Positions 10,355 to 22,559 of a DNA stretch of 64,000 nucleotides are shown here, piece by piece. The stretch covers positions 20,878,501 through 20,942,500 of the forward strand of contig CM057476.1 of assembly GCA_030035585.1 (NCBI GenBank). Direction: 5' to 3'. How positions within the stretch are numbered: position 1 is the stretch's first letter; every line of letters starts with the position of its first letter. This DNA is from Dugong dugon. Its lineage: Eukaryota; Chordata; Mammalia; Sirenia; Dugongidae. The position numbers were made by a program, and so were the translations under genes. The notes beneath the pieces are model-generated. The model saw nothing but the letters and a program-made list of their open reading frames with translations. It was not told where the DNA came from and ran no database searches.

Positions 10355-12440
10355 GTTGAAGCTGAAGAAAATTAAGACAAGTCCACGTTAGCCAAAGTAC
10401 AACCTTCAGTAAATCCCACCTGGATTTAGAGACCATCTCCAGAATAGATTTGATGTATTGAACACTAATCATCGAAGACCAGATGAGTTGTGGGATAACA
10501 TCAAGGACAATCATACATGAAGAAAGCAAAAAGGTCATTTGAAAGAAAGAAATGACCAAAATGGGTGTTAAAGAGACTCTGAAACTTACTGCTGTTAAAA
10601 ATGTTTAGCTAAAGTGAAAGGAAGAAATGATTAAAAGAGCTGAACAGAAGATTTCGAAGGGCAGCTCAAGAAGACAAAGTAAGATATTTTAATGAAATGT
10701 GCAGACACCTGGAGTTAGAAAACCAAAAGGGAAGAACACTCTCAGGATTTCTCAAGCTGAAAGAACTGAAGAAAAAATTCAAGCCTCGAGTTGCAATATT
10801 GAAGGATTCTACGGGCAAAATATTGAGTGACACAGGAAGCATCGAAAGAAGATGGAAGGAATACACAGAATCACTGTACGAAACAGAATTGGTTGATATT
10901 CAGCCATTTCAAGAGGTAGCATATGATCAAGAACCAATGGTATTGAAGGAGGAAGTCCAAGCTGCATTGAAGGCACTGGTGAAAAACAAGACTCCAGGAA
11001 TTGACAGAGTACCAGTTGAGATGTTTCAACAAACGGATGAGGCGCTGGAAGCACTCAGTGGTTTATGCCAACAAATTTGGAAGACAGCTGCCTGACTGAC
11101 TAGAAGAGAGCCGTATTTGTGCCCATTCCAAAGAAAGGTGATCCAACAGAATGCAGAAATCATCGAACAATATCATTTATATCACATGCAAGTAAAATTT
11201 TGCTGAAGGTAATTGAAAAGCGATTGCCCCAGTACATCGACAGGGAACTGCCAGAAAGTCAGGCTGGATTCAGAAGGGGACATGGAACCAGGGATATCAT
11301 TGCTTATGTTAGATGGATTATGACTGAAAGCAGAGAATATCAGAAAGATGTGTACCGGTGTTTTATTGACTATAGAAAAGCATTCAGCTGTATGGATCAT
11401 AACAAATTGTGAATAAGATTGTGAAGAATGGGAATTCCAAAACACTTAATTGTGCTCATGCAGAACCTGTATATAGAACAAGAGGCAGTTGTTCGAACAG
11501 AACAAGGGGATACGTTGTAGTTTATAATCAGGAATGGTGTATGTCAGAGTTGTATCCTTTGACCATACGTATTCAGTCTTTATGCTGAGCAAATAATCTG
11601 AGAAGCTGGGCTATATGAAGAAGAACAGGGCATCAGGATTGGAGAAAGACTAAGTAACAACCTGCGTTATACAGATGACACAACCTTGCTTGCTGGAAGT
11701 AAAGAGAACTTGAAGTACTTACGAAGATCAAAGACCACAGCCTTCAGTATGGCTTGCATCTCAACATAAAGAAACAGAAATCCTCACAACCAGACCAAAA
11801 AGCAACATCATGGTAAACGGAGAATAGATTGAGGTTGTCAATGATTTCATTTTACTTGGATCCACAATAAACGACCATGGAAGCAGCAGTCAGGGAGTCA
11901 AAGGACGTATTGCATTGGGCAAATCTGCTGCAAAAGACCTCTTTATAATGTTAAAAGAGAAAAATGTCACTTTGAGAACTAAGGTGTGCCTGACCCAAGC
12001 CATGGTATTTTCAGTTGCCTCATATGCATGTTAAAGCTGCACAGTGAATAAGGTAGACCAAGGAAAAATTGATGCCTTTGAATTCTGGCGTTGGCTAAGA
12101 ATATTGGATATACCATGGACTGCTAGAAAAACCATACACATCTATCTTCAAAGAAGTACAGCCAGCATGCTCCTTGGAAGGATGGCAAGACTTTGTCTGA
12201 CGTACTTTAGACATGTTATCAGAAGGGATCAGTCCCTGCAGAAGGACATCATGCTGTTAAAGTAGAGAGTCAGCAGAAAGGAGGAAGACCTCAATGAGAT
12301 GGATTGACAGAGTGGCTGCAACAATGGGCTCAAACATAGCAATGATTGTGAGGATGGGGCAGGACTGGGTAGTGTTTCCTTCTGGTGTACGTAGGGTCCC
12401 TATAGATCAGAACCGACTTGACAGCACTTAACAACATAAC
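10355..12440 (+). mobile_element. RTE LINE, 3' arm (reverse transcriptase to 3' end)
   Basis: Sense RTE from the linker after the endonuclease domain through reverse transcriptase to the 3' tail. At 10697-11412 the frames read LKALVKNKTPGIDRVPVEMF, then NHRTISFISHASKILLKVIE and ELPESQAGFRRGHGTRDIIA, the RT fingers/palm blocks. The YADD-like box is decayed (TATACAGATGACACAACC, about 11670). It ends CTTGACAGCACTTAACAACA. About 130 bp at its start (10355-10490) repeats, in opposite orientation, the end of the inverted arm (8631-8745). Confidence 0.9.
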
Positions 12441-12560
12441 TTAATGGTATTGATAATTGTATTGTGGTTATGTAAGATTTTTGCGTATTTTTTGTAAGAA
12501 TTACTTCTAAATCAATTATTAAAAATTAAAATAATAATAGTAAAAATTATTGTTGCTAGA
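12441..12560 (+). mobile_element. Old L1 3' UTR, right part and A-rich tail
   Basis: TTAATGGTATTGATAATTGT then TTGTGGTTATGTAAG and an A/T-rich tail, completing the L1 3' end interrupted at 8630. Its continuity shows that both RTE arms occupy a single insertion site. Confidence 0.65.
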
Positions 12561-12664
12561 GACAGAATTTAACTCAATGTGAGAGGTACTTTTTAACAGC
12601 TAGACCAGTCTAAAAATGGAATAGGTCACCTAGGGAAGCAGTATTTATGAAGAGACTTGGTACT

Positions 12665-13183
12665 TGTTATGGATTCAGTTGTGTCCCCCAAAAATGTATG
12701 TCAGTTTGTCTAGGCCATGATTCCCAGTATTGTGTGATTGTCCACCCTTTTGTCATCTGATGTGATTTTCCTATGTTTTATAAATCCTACTTCTATGATG
12801 TTAATGAGGCTGGATTAGAGGCAGTTATGTTAACGAGGCAGGACTCAGTCTACAAGGTTAGGTTGTGTTTTAAGTCAATTTCTTGAAATATAAAGGAGAA
12901 GCCAGCAGAGAGACAGGGGGACCTCATACCACCAAGAAAACAGCGCAGGGAGCAGAACGTGTCCTTTGGACCTGAGGTTCCTGCGCTGAGAAGCTCCTAG
13001 ACTAGGGCAAGACTGATGACAAGGACCTTCTTCCAGAGCTGATGGAGAGAGAAAGCCTTCGCCTGGAGCTGACGCCATGAATTTGGACTTGTAGCCTACT
13101 AGACTGTGAGAGAATGAACTTCTGTTTGTTGAAGCCATCCGCTTGTGGTATTTCTGTTACAGCAGCGCTAGATAACTAAGGCA
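12665..13183 (+). mobile_element. Solo MaLR-like LTR with 5-bp duplication
   Basis: Starts TGTTATGGATTCAGTTGTGT and ends GATAACTAAGGCA, with the typical GTGTTTTAAGTCAATTTC box before ATATAAAGG (TATA-like). Flanks GTACT and GTGCT differ by one base. Same subtype as 5484-5937 and, inverted, 16332-16856. Confidence 0.85.
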
Positions 13184-15571
13184 GTGCTCCATGTCAGAGG
13201 TGTGGCAAAGGGGATTCTGGTTTGGACAAAGCAATCTCCAGGGTGCTCTTTGCCATCCTTAAATTCTGTGATTTTTCTAGTCCTTGACCTGTTGTTATTT
13301 TTGTTTTTTGTTTTTTAAGCACCATTCTTCAAAGTTCTTTTTCTTCAGGTGTTCCTCATCTCAAACGTATTAGAGACCCACAGTCAGACACTGGCTCAGG
13401 TTTGGGAAGAATGTTCATAGGTTACTACTTACTCCCCTCCCCGCCCCCTCCTTTGTCTCTGGACTTACATTCAGATGACAAGGCAGAAAAGGTAGCAGCT
13501 TCAAGGGGACAGGGTTCCACATAGGCTTCCAAGTCATCTTCTGCATGAATTGAATGATTTAATGTCAAATGTTAAAATAAATATCTCGACCATGGAAAGA
13601 TAAACAACAAAATGATAATCCTTTCCTGCCTTACGATTGTGTCAAAAAAGTGTAAAAACATGTAAATATTATTTTGTGCTTTGATCAGGGACACCCCATT
13701 AATGGGGAGGGGAGAGGAAAGGTGAAACAGAAGGAGGGAAAATATCTGAGAGGCGGCACTATGCAAGTGACAGCTGCAGGAGCCAAACCAAATTGTGAAA
13801 AGAAAGCATTCAGTTCTGAAGCCCACATTTGTAGGGAGGAAGGGCAGAAATGATGGTGCTTTTGGAGGCTACCAGGACATGGGAGATTGGCCTTATTGAA
13901 GGAGTATGCCCTGAAGATACAGAGGGGTGGGTGTGTGACATTTGACATGGGTGATTTCACAACTCTATATAATGTGCCTTTTTTTTTTTTTTTTTTTAAG
14001 TGCTTAGATATAAGCTGTAGAGTGCTTCACTTTCATACATTTGCTTTTCTCCCACATAGTGGTGGATCTCCCGGGGCTGAATGTGTTGTAAAAGCTTTGG
14101 TTTCAGGATGTAATACTTCACTCTTGCTCAACACACCTAGAAACAGTTCTGAATTGTCCTTTAGCTGTATCATATGAAAGCCCAGAATACATTTTTTGAC
14201 AGATATTCGAAGGTATATGGAGTGGGGAGGGGACATCAAATAAGGAAGCAGAGTGGCTGTTAATCACTTGAAGTATTTTATGCTGTTTGAGAAACTTATT
14301 TTTTAATAGCATGATCGTAAGTTACCCAATCTTTGTGTAGTTTGTATGAATTTATATAAAGGTTGTTGCACTAAGCATCCTCACTTTTAACCCTTAGAGT
14401 CTTTGATCCTACGGGGAAATTGCAGTAGTGTGAAGGAGCTTGCTTAAAAGGAAATCTTGTTGGAAACTATTCCATTTTCAGTGACTTTATTGAAGAATCT
14501 GAACTTCAAGCTTTCCGGAGTAAAACTGGTGGCCATAAGCTGTTCTCTGGATGAGCCAAGGCACTGTTGCACCCACACTGATGGTTTGCCCGGGATTCTC
14601 AATTCAGGTTAAATGTGTGACAGAGAAGTACCAAAGCACCAGTGGCACATTGCTGAGAATTAAGTTAGAACTTTATTCTAATTCAGCAATTCTCTTAGTT
14701 AATTCATTGTGGGGGATGTAATGAAATGCTTTACCCAGCTAACATAGTTGATGCCTTATTAAAAGTCACCAGTTATTTCTCTAAATTGAGAAGGAATATT
14801 CCTTTTAAAGCTATGCAAAGGTGATTTAAGGTTACTCTTTTACAGGTGTTCTTTCTAGATATGCAAGTATAAGAAACCGAAAGATTCATTTAGAGATGTA
14901 AAAGTTTTCTTTATTTCCAGAGTGTTCTTAGCTATAAATGTAATCATGGCTATTTCCAAAAATGCCAGTAAGTAAGAAGGATCTCATTTGCTCTAAATTT
15001 TGGCACTTTAATTGTATAGTTCAGTGTATAGCAGTTCCAGATGTGGCCCCGGCTGCTCTGCCCTGACTGATCTCCAGCTCAGGAAGCTTAGGTTAGGAGG
15101 AGCTTGGAGCACATCAGGCCCAGATGAGCTTCTAGCTACCCTGCTTATAAAAGCTAAAGAGCTCCATGTATATTCTTTTCCTTCTTAAGGTGTTTGTGAT
15201 TTTTTTTCTACTCTGAACAGTCTTATAGGAATGTATCAGAATTGCATCTTTTCGAGGACACATAGCCAAATTATAATGGGAAATTAGACCCAGATGAACA
15301 GTAAGAATGGTTTTCAAAACCCTCCTAAAATTTTCTTAAACTTTGGAAAAATATCAAAAGTTGATTTGATTCCAATACAGTAAATAGGTGAATGATACAT
15401 TGGATGTACAGGATAATTTGCTATTAATTTGATAAGCAAATTATACTATTATGTGGTGTTTCTTATGTTTCATAGTTTATAGAATGCTATAAACCATAGT
15501 AGTTAGCTCATTTGATGTTGAAAAAGGGATCCTTGTGTACTTTGATCTAGAAGGTTGGTTCATGCAGGACA
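13184..15571. other. Intronic sequence without recognised gene or young repeat
   Basis: No coding exon, splice-bounded ORF or clear repeat was recognised. A poly-T run lies at about 13980-13997. A search for the missing first coding exon of PRR14L here found nothing convincing. Confidence 0.5.
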
Positions 15572-16281
15572 GTTTTTTTTATTTTTTCCCATACAAAAAT
15601 TTATACGTACATTGTTATGAGACTCTAATTGCTCTCCCCATACTGTGACAGCACACTTCTCCTGTCCACCCCTGATTCCTCATGTCTGTTCCACCAGCTC
15701 CTAACCCTCTCTGCCTTCCCATCTCACCTCCGGACAGAAGCTGCCTGTTTAGTCTCTTGTATATACTTGAGCTAAGAGGCACTCTCCTCACAAGTATCAC
15801 TTTATGTCCCATAGTCCAGTCCAATCCCTGTCTGAGGAGTTGGACTTGGAAATTGTTTTAGTTCTGGGCTGATAGAGAATCCAGGGGCCATGCTTTCCAG
15901 TGTTCCTCCAGTTTCAGTCAGACCATTAAGTCTGGTCTTCTCACTAGAATTTGAGTTCTGCACCCCACCTTTCTCCTGTTCCATCTGGGGCTCTCTGTTG
16001 TGTTCCCTGTTAGGGTGGTCATTGGCGGTAGCTGGGCACCATCTAGTTCTTCTGGTCTCAGGCTGATGAAGTCTCTGGTTGATGTGGCCCTTTCTGTCTC
16101 TTGGGCTGATACTTTCCTTGTGTCTTTAGTGTTCTTCATTCTCCTTTACTCCAGGTGTTTGCGACCAATTGATGCATCTTAGATGGCTGCTTGCAAGCTT
16201 TTAAGACCCCAGACATCACTCACCAAAGTAGGATGCAGAACATTTTCTTAATAAGCTTTGCTATGCCAATTGACCTAGATG
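15572..16281 (-). mobile_element. 5'-truncated young L1 3' UTR (antisense), 11-bp duplication
   Basis: Starts with a T-rich antisense tail and runs into the elephant-type L1 3' UTR, ending at CCAATTGACCTAGATG. CATGCAGGACA is repeated at 15561-15571 and 16282-16292. No ORF2 is included. Confidence 0.92.
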
Positions 16282-16331
16282 CATGCAGGACACATTTTCC
16301 AGGAAACGTTAATACATGAATGATCAGATGT

Positions 16332-16856
16332 TGGCTCAGTCATCTGGTGCTGCTCTAACAGGAATACCACAAGTGAATGGTTTTAACAAAGAGAAATTTA
16401 TTCTCTCATAGTCCAGTAGGCTACAAGTCCAAATTCAGGGCATCAGCACCAGGGGAACACTTTCTCTGTCGGCTCTGGAGGAAAGTCCATGTCATCAATC
16501 TTCCTTTGGTCTGGGAGCATCTCTGCGCAGGAACCTCTGGTCCAAAGGACGTGCTCTGCTCCCGGCAGTGCTTTCTCGGTGGTATGAGGTTCCCGTGTGT
16601 CTCTGCTCACTTCTCTCTTCTATATCTCAAAAGAGATCGCATTAAGACACTAATCTTGTCAACCTCATCAATATAACCTCATCACTGTGATAGAATTTAC
16701 AACGCATGAGGAGATCACATATAATCTCATCATAGTGGTAGAGTTTACAACACATAAGGAAATCACATCAGATAACACAATCATACAGTACTGGGAATCA
16801 TGACCTAGCCAAGTTGCCACACACATTTTTTGGGGGACACAATTCAATCCATGACA
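16332..16856 (-). mobile_element. Solo MaLR-like LTR (antisense), perfect 5-bp duplication
   Basis: Reverse complement of the LTR at 12665: TGGCTCAGTCATCTGGTGCT at the left end and GACACAATTCAATCCATGAC at the right end. It is flanked by identical GATGT at 16327-16331 and 16857-16861. Ends and duplication are both clear. Confidence 0.93.
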
Positions 16857-17020
16857 GATGTCTAGATTTTAACAAAATCTGGATGGTGGAGACAAATATT
16901 TGGGACTCTACCTGGAATCCTGGAAGTTAGAACATTTAGCTGATAAAAATATTTTAAGATTAAGAAATGTCTGATCAGTATCTGTAAATGTTCTTTATTT
17001 AAGGGGAATTATACCTAAAA

Positions 17021-17177
17021 GGGAGCCCTAGTGGCATGGTGGTTAAGAGCTCAACTGCTAACCAAAAGGTCAACAGTCTGAATCTACCAGCCGTCCCTTG
17101 GAAACCCTCTGGGTTTCCCATAGGGTCATTGTGAGTCAGAATCAACTTGACAGCAGTGGGTTTTTGTTTTTTTTTTA
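17021..17177 (+). mobile_element. AfroSINE (sense)
   Basis: Starts GGGAGCCCTAGTGGCATGGT, contains GTTAAGAGCTCAACTGCTAA and GAGTCAGAATCAACTTGACA, and ends in TTTTTGTTTTTTTTT. This is the short monomer form lacking the AGAAAGATGTGGCAGTCTGC block. Confidence 0.92.
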
Positions 17178-18154
17178 CATAATGGGTTATTATCCACATG
17201 TTCATTGTATATAATTGGGCTGTTCCATTCCCCAGACCACTTGAGGGAACTTGGCCCCAGGCTGGTAGAGCTCCCACCATCTGGAGGGTGCCTGCCACAG
17301 TGGGAGTGGCAGTGGTGGTGGCCTTCGTGTCTGAAATCAGTCCTACACTCTGTTTCCTTTTCAACCCAGTCTCCTGATTATGTTTGAGACTCAAGTCTTG
17401 TAGAGCCTCCAGTCTTGTGAAGGGGAACCTGTTTTTCTTACTCCAGAACCTTTTACAAGAAGTCAGCAGGGCACCAAGAGAGTGAACTCACTCACTTCTA
17501 ATTTCTGTTTCTCCCCTTCCCTGTTAGGAGAACCAAGGAGAAGGAGGCATGGCTGAAGCAGTCACCTTGGCACTCAGGGCCTCCAAATAGGGGCACTTCC
17601 TTAGAGTAACAGATGGGACCGAATGAAAATCCCAGCAGCCCCTCCCGGGGCAGGACTCAGTAACAGTTGCACAAGCTCACCAGCAGAGACCTTCGGAATC
17701 TGAAGGAGCCTGTATGTTGCTGACCTGAGCTCAGTCTCATCTTACATAGCTCATCTGGTCCCAGAAAAGCCTAGGCTAGTCACTCCAGATGGCAGACTGG
17801 AATCTGTGTTGGTGATGGTTGTATAGGCTTTTCTTACAGAAAGAGGAAACGAGTGTCTGAGGTCTTATGAATGATAGAAACTTCTATTTATGGAGCACCC
17901 AGTCCTCACAGGGTGTCTTGCTAGGTGTTTTTTGTGGTCCCCATTTGTTCTTTCAGTTCTGGGGTTGGAACCCAGCTCTGACTGACTTCTGATCTCACAG
18001 TCTTTTGCTCTAGCACTCTGCCTTTTCCATTTCCTAAACATCTAATCTCACACCTCAAACGTTCAGCCTTAGAACTGGAAAAAGTAGAGAACAGTATCAT
18101 TTTGAAGAAAGGATCAAATATTCTAATAAAGGTGTTTTCTTAACCATTTATTTT
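17178..18154. other. Intronic sequence; possible ancient MIR at 17880-18030
   Basis: No exon recognised. GGGGTTGGAACCCAGCTCTG followed by ACTGACTT ... TTGCTCTAGCACTCTGCC resembles a decayed MIR core in this order. The stretch at 17527 after a CCCTGTTAG acceptor-like site runs into a stop and lacks a donor. Confidence 0.4.
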
Positions 18155-19690
18155 CAGATAATTTGATGCTTACAGAAAAGTTGCAAAAAAATACAAGGAA
18201 TTCCCATATACGCTTCATGCAGATTCCTGACACATTATCATTTTACCACATTTCCGTTTTTTTTTTTTCTGAACAAATTTAGAGTTTAGCCACAGACTTG
18301 ACTTATAGTCACCTCTTTTCCTGTGCCCTAAAGTTGGGAGAAAACACACACACACACACACTGATTTAATTGGTAAGTAAAAGATTCTTCCTAGCACAAA
18401 CGCAAAGATCCAAGTCAATGAAATCATTACTACAACTTTTGATATTTTAGATATTTATATGCCTTAATACTTAAATGTGTATTTTATAAACATCATGTTA
18501 CATGACTACAGTACATTAATCAAAATCAGGAAATTAACACTGACCTAAGGACTAATCTATAGACCATCTTCAAATTTGGCCAGTTGTCTCACTGATGACC
18601 TTTATAGCAAAAGAAATTTTTTTTTTTCCCCCTGAACCAGGGTAAATCCAGGATCACTTGTGACATTCAGTTGTTTTGTTTTCTTTAATCTGGAAGAGTT
18701 AGTTTTTCAGTCCATCACCTTGACACTTTGTAAGAGTGTGTTGTTGTTACCGTTGTTAGGTGCCATTGAGTTAGGTTCCGACTTCTAGCGACCCTGTGTA
18801 CAACAGAACAAAACACTGCCTGGTCTTGTGCGATACTCATAATCGTTGCTATGTTTGAGCCCATTGTTGCAGCCACTGTGTCAGTCTGTCTCATTGAGGG
18901 TCTTCCTGTATTTCGCTGACTCTCTACTTTACCAAGCACGATGTCCTTCTTCAGGGATTGATTGGTCCCTCCTGATAACATGACCGAAGTACATGAGATG
19001 AAGTTTCACCATCCTCGCTTCTAAGCATTCGGCTGTACTTCTTCCAAGACAGATTTGTTCATTTTCCTAGCAGTCTGTGGTATAAGTCAATATTTTTTGC
19101 CAACACCGTAATTCAAAGGCATCAGTTCTTCAGTCTTGTTCATTGTCCAGCTTTTGTATACATACGAGGCGTTTGAAAATACCATGGCTTGGGTCAGGTG
19201 CACCTTAGTCCTGAAGAATATAGGCCATTTATTTTGTAGAACATCCTTCAGTTTGGGTTTGTCTGGTGTTTCCTCTTGATTAGATTCTAGTTATGCATTT
19301 TTTGGTCGGGAATAGCACAGAAGTGATGCTGATTTCTTCTTGGTACATCCTGTTAAGAGGCTCATGGTGTTGGAATGCCTCATTCCTTGGGGGGTGAACT
19401 GGGATCATAGGTTGCAGGGTGGGAGAGTCTGCTGGGGTTCTCCCCTTGTTCAGTTTCTATTTTCCCTTTTGTGATTAATGAGTATCTTGTGGGGAGATAC
19501 TTTGAGACTATGTAAATATTTCTATTTTTCATTCAGACTTGTAGCCACTAGTTTTAACATCCATTGATGATTCTTGCTTGAGATAACTATTACTGTGTTG
19601 GTTGCCAAATGGTGATTTTTCTAATTCCGTTGTTCCTTCAATGGTAAGTAAGAGCTTTATCTTCTCCCCATTTACAAGTTAGTTTAATCT
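18155..19690 (-). mobile_element. Old L1 3' UTR (antisense), interrupted by RTE
   Basis: Reads in reverse the old L1 3' end: AAAAGTTGCAAAAAAATACA, ACACATTATCATTTTACCAC, then after the RTE TAGGCCATTTATTTTGTAGA and TTGTAGCCACTAGTTTTAAC. The last phrase is the complement of 8130-8150. It holds (CA)n at 18344-18361. Confidence 0.7.
18740..19213 (-). mobile_element. 5'-truncated RTE 3' end (antisense)
   Basis: Starts GTTGTTGTTACCGTTGTTAG and contains CATTGTTGCAGCCACTGTGT and GATGTCCTTCTTCAGGGATT, the complement of the RTE C-terminus and 3' tail at 35770-36215. Flanks AAGAGTGT (18732-18739) and AAGAATAT (19214-19221) match 6/8. A short TGGACAATGAACAAGACTG is readable in reverse. Confidence 0.9.
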
Positions 19691-20594
19691 GGCATCATGC
19701 TAGAATTTGTACTTTACTGCCACACCTGGTACTGTTACCCATAAATTATCTGAAAGATGCTTGTTTTAAGTTCATGCTCTACAAAAGTATGCCACATTAA
19801 TGTTTCAATAGAAAATGAAGGAATAGTTCTGATTCATATATGACCATCCATTCTAGTCCTCTTCTCTCAGTTCCTGTGGTGGTGTTTATTCTTGTCTGTG
19901 GCCATCTGTATTCACCATTCTTATATTTTCCCTCTCCCCATCCTGTGTTCTGTTTCCACTGCAGACTTTTACTTAGAGTCAAATCGCTTTTGCTTGTTTT
20001 AAAATAGTTTTTAAAAGAAAACATGCTATAAAAATTAAGGGAAAAACTATCAAAAGTTATAGCGATTTCACTGATTAGGTTTGTGCTATGTCAGAATCTT
20101 TTAACCTCAGGGCAGGGGAAAAGAGGTGATTCAGAAGAAAAGTTGAGAAAGAATAGAAAAGAAGGAATGTTTAGTGTAAGCAGCAACCTTTGGTCTGTCA
20201 GAGTCTCCCAGCTCGTAAACCTGGTAGAACTATTACCTGATGGGAATCCAAGCCAGTTGCTATATGACATGCCCATTCTGCCACTTCCTTGTCCCAGTTT
20301 TCTGAATTTCCTCTGCAGGAGGAAACTGGTTATGATTGACAGTGGTCTCTTCTCTCCCCAGTTTGATGAAGGAGGATAAAAAAAACAGCCCTGCTAAGAA
20401 AGTTGGGGAAAAATTATTATGTGATAAATTTCTTTATCTAGAATGGTTAGGGAGTGAGATATGTCAATTTCCTGATATTTTCCTGTCAAATAAGTTAAAA
20501 TTACATTGCAGCGATTTATTTCTTGATTCAGAAGATATCTGTGGGATCCCATTCGCATTCGCTGGTTGGTATTTTAAACCTCTGTTGTCCAGAA
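19691..20594. other. Intronic sequence without recognised feature
   Basis: No repeat or exon was confidently recognised. CTCTCCCCAG at 20352-20361 is acceptor-like, but the following frame has neither a fitting phase nor similarity to PRR14L. Confidence 0.4.
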
Positions 20595-20765
20595 TGAAAA
20601 CCCTGGTGGCATAGTGGTTAAGAGCTACAGCTGCTAACCAAAATGTCGGCAGTTCGAATCACCAGGCGCTCCTTGGAAACCCTGTGGGGCAGTTCTGCTC
20701 TGTCCTATAGGGACACTGTGAGTCGGAATCCAATCATTGGCAACGGGTTTGTTTGTTTGTTTGGA
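20595..20765 (+). mobile_element. AfroSINE (sense), 10-bp duplication
   Basis: Contains CCTGGTGGCATAGTGGTTAA and GCAGTTCGAATCACCAGG (tRNA B-box-like), and ends CAACGGGTTTGTTTGTTTG. TTGTCCAGAA is repeated exactly at 20585-20594 and 20766-20775. It lies 220 bp upstream of the small PRR14L exon. Confidence 0.95.
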
Positions 20766-20984
20766 TTGTCCAGAACTTGGAAAATTTAGCTTTCCAAGTT
20801 CAAATTCTAGAGAAGTGGAAGTTTTTATTGATTATATTTACTTAAATTTGAGATGTCCTTCAGTTCCCAATACTTGTGACTGCTAGCAAGTTCCCTGGAG
20901 TCATAGAGAAGTCTCAAGGATTAGTTAACATTCATGAGCTCAGGTGTCTGAATCCTTTCTGACTCCTGGATTTTCTTACTGTAG

Positions 20985-21057
20985 GAGGAACTCCTAATAC
21001 AATCAAGGAAAGAATTTACATGTGGTGATCTCCCTGAAGATTTTCTAAGGAGCAAAG
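20985..21057 (+). CDS. PRR14L: PRR14L small N-terminal coding exon (73 nt)
   Basis: A short coding exon too small to stand out as an ORF. It is preceded by a T-rich stretch ending in TTACTGTAG and followed by the donor AAAG|GTATTT. Read from its first base it gives EELLIQSRKEFTCGDLPEDF and then LRSK, with no stop. From memory the matching human PRR14L segment is [20 protein letters not shown] followed by CLRSK, so identity is high. It ends with one extra base (G). The giant exon starts at codon position 2, so the join gives K-G-N-V-Q in frame. An alternative acceptor AG three bases downstream would only drop one Glu codon. A young L1 starts 130 bp downstream and does not touch the donor. The upstream partner exon encoding the initiator Met was not found in this window. 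Confidence 0.88.
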
Positions 21058-21186
21058 GTATTTATTTCTCTCAAATCTTTTCTTTTTTTCTTCTTATTGC
21101 ACACACAGCTTTAGTTTACAGTTTTTATTTTGTACTGGGAATGTAAGGTGCCCACCTTGCAAGAGGGCCTTAACAATAGAAATTCT

Positions 21187-21502
21187 GGTTTTTTTATTTA
21201 TTTATCGTGCTTTGGGTGAAACTTTACAGAGCAAATTAGTTAGTCATTCAACAATTTATACACAGGTTGTTTTATGACTTTGGTTGGAATCCCTGAGATG
21301 TGTCAACACTCTTCCCTTCCACACTCCAGTTCCCTGTTTCCGTCTGTCCATTTTTCCTGCCCCTTCCTGCCTTCTTGCTTTTGGGTAGATGTTGCCCTTT
21401 TGGTCTTGTATACATGATTGAACTAAGAACCATGTTCTCATGTGTGTTAAGTGTCTGTTTTATAGACCTGTATAATCTGTGGCTGAAGGGTGAACTTCTG
21501 GA
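21187..21502 (-). mobile_element. 5'-truncated L1 3' UTR (antisense), 15-bp duplication
   Basis: Starts with a T-rich tail and TCGTGCTTTGGGTGAAACTT, a variant of the L1 3' UTR seen elsewhere. AACAATAGAAATTCT is repeated exactly at 21172-21186 and 21503-21517. It lies 130 bp into the intron after the small PRR14L exon. Confidence 0.93.
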
Positions 21503-21517
21503 ACAATAGAAATTCTT

Positions 21518-22559
21518 GCTATTGCCTGTGGATGTGCTTGTGTAATAGAGCAATGCCTTATTTTTGACAATAGTTTGCCTCCACTTACTTTTTCTGTAAT
21601 GAGTCCCTATTGACTGTGTGTTGAACCCTTAACTACTGTTGTGAAATCTTTTATTTGATTTTATAAAACTAAACTGCCATTTTGGAAGCATTAAGATAGA
21701 TGGGGCAATAATTCACCCAGTATAGTTCAGTGCTGTGGAAGTGCATAGTATTCTTGTTTTCTGGGGCAGGAATGGCAGAAAAGTGTTTACTCAGGTCACC
21801 TTGAGCATTTTCAAAGTAGTTCATTCCTATTAACTCATTTTGCTCCTCAAAACAATGGTTGCATATAGGCATCTGGGGTACTACCTTTAGTTTGCTTGCT
21901 TGCTTGATTGGTTGAAGAAGCTGAGGCTCAAAGAGAAAGAGAGTGGCAGAGCCAAGATCCGCACCCCCCTAGTCAAGCGCTCTAGCTACTATTTTATAAT
22001 GCATCTCTTTCTAAAATACTCTTAAATAACTTCACAGAGAACTGTGTGTATTGTACAACTAAGGTTAATAATACAGAATAATCAAAATTTCAAAAAAAGG
22101 AAGAGGAGAAGGTAAAGCAAATATGTTAAATTATATAAGCATTTTGTTACTGTGATGGAACATCAGATTTGGCTCTCAGCTTCCTGGCAGCCTGAGTAGA
22201 GAATGAAGCACAAATCGTTCTTATGAGGAAGGGCACTTGTCCCAGTTTGTCACCCTGCTTTTTGCTGCTGGAGGTTTTCTCTCTGGCTCAGAGGCTTGAC
22301 TGTCCAGTGTAGATTACAGGACCTTGCTCTGAAGATGAGCGATGTAGTTTTGTAAGTCTCACCTGGTACTTGGGATCTTACTAAGGATACAGTTTAGACA
22401 CCCTCCCCACATGCCCCCAAGATCATTTTAGCAAGACTCCAGTATTGTTATGGTAAACATGGTGCAGCAGCCTAATCATATCTCTTAATTTGGGGGAGGA
22501 GAATTAAGAACAACATCAGCCCGAAGCTGATTCCTGTGAGGTGGAGGTCAGACATACCT
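21518..22559. other. Intronic sequence with a probable MIR at about 21905-22010
   Basis: AGAAGCTGAGGCTCAAAGAG, AGTGGCAGAGCCAAGATCCG and CGCTCTAGCTACTA occur in MIR order. The remainder shows no exon or young repeat. Confidence 0.5.

Noticed and set aside
17527..17600. Possible PRR14L exon after CCCTGTTAG
   Set aside because: The frame hits a stop within 60 bases and no donor is near; no similarity to PRR14L.
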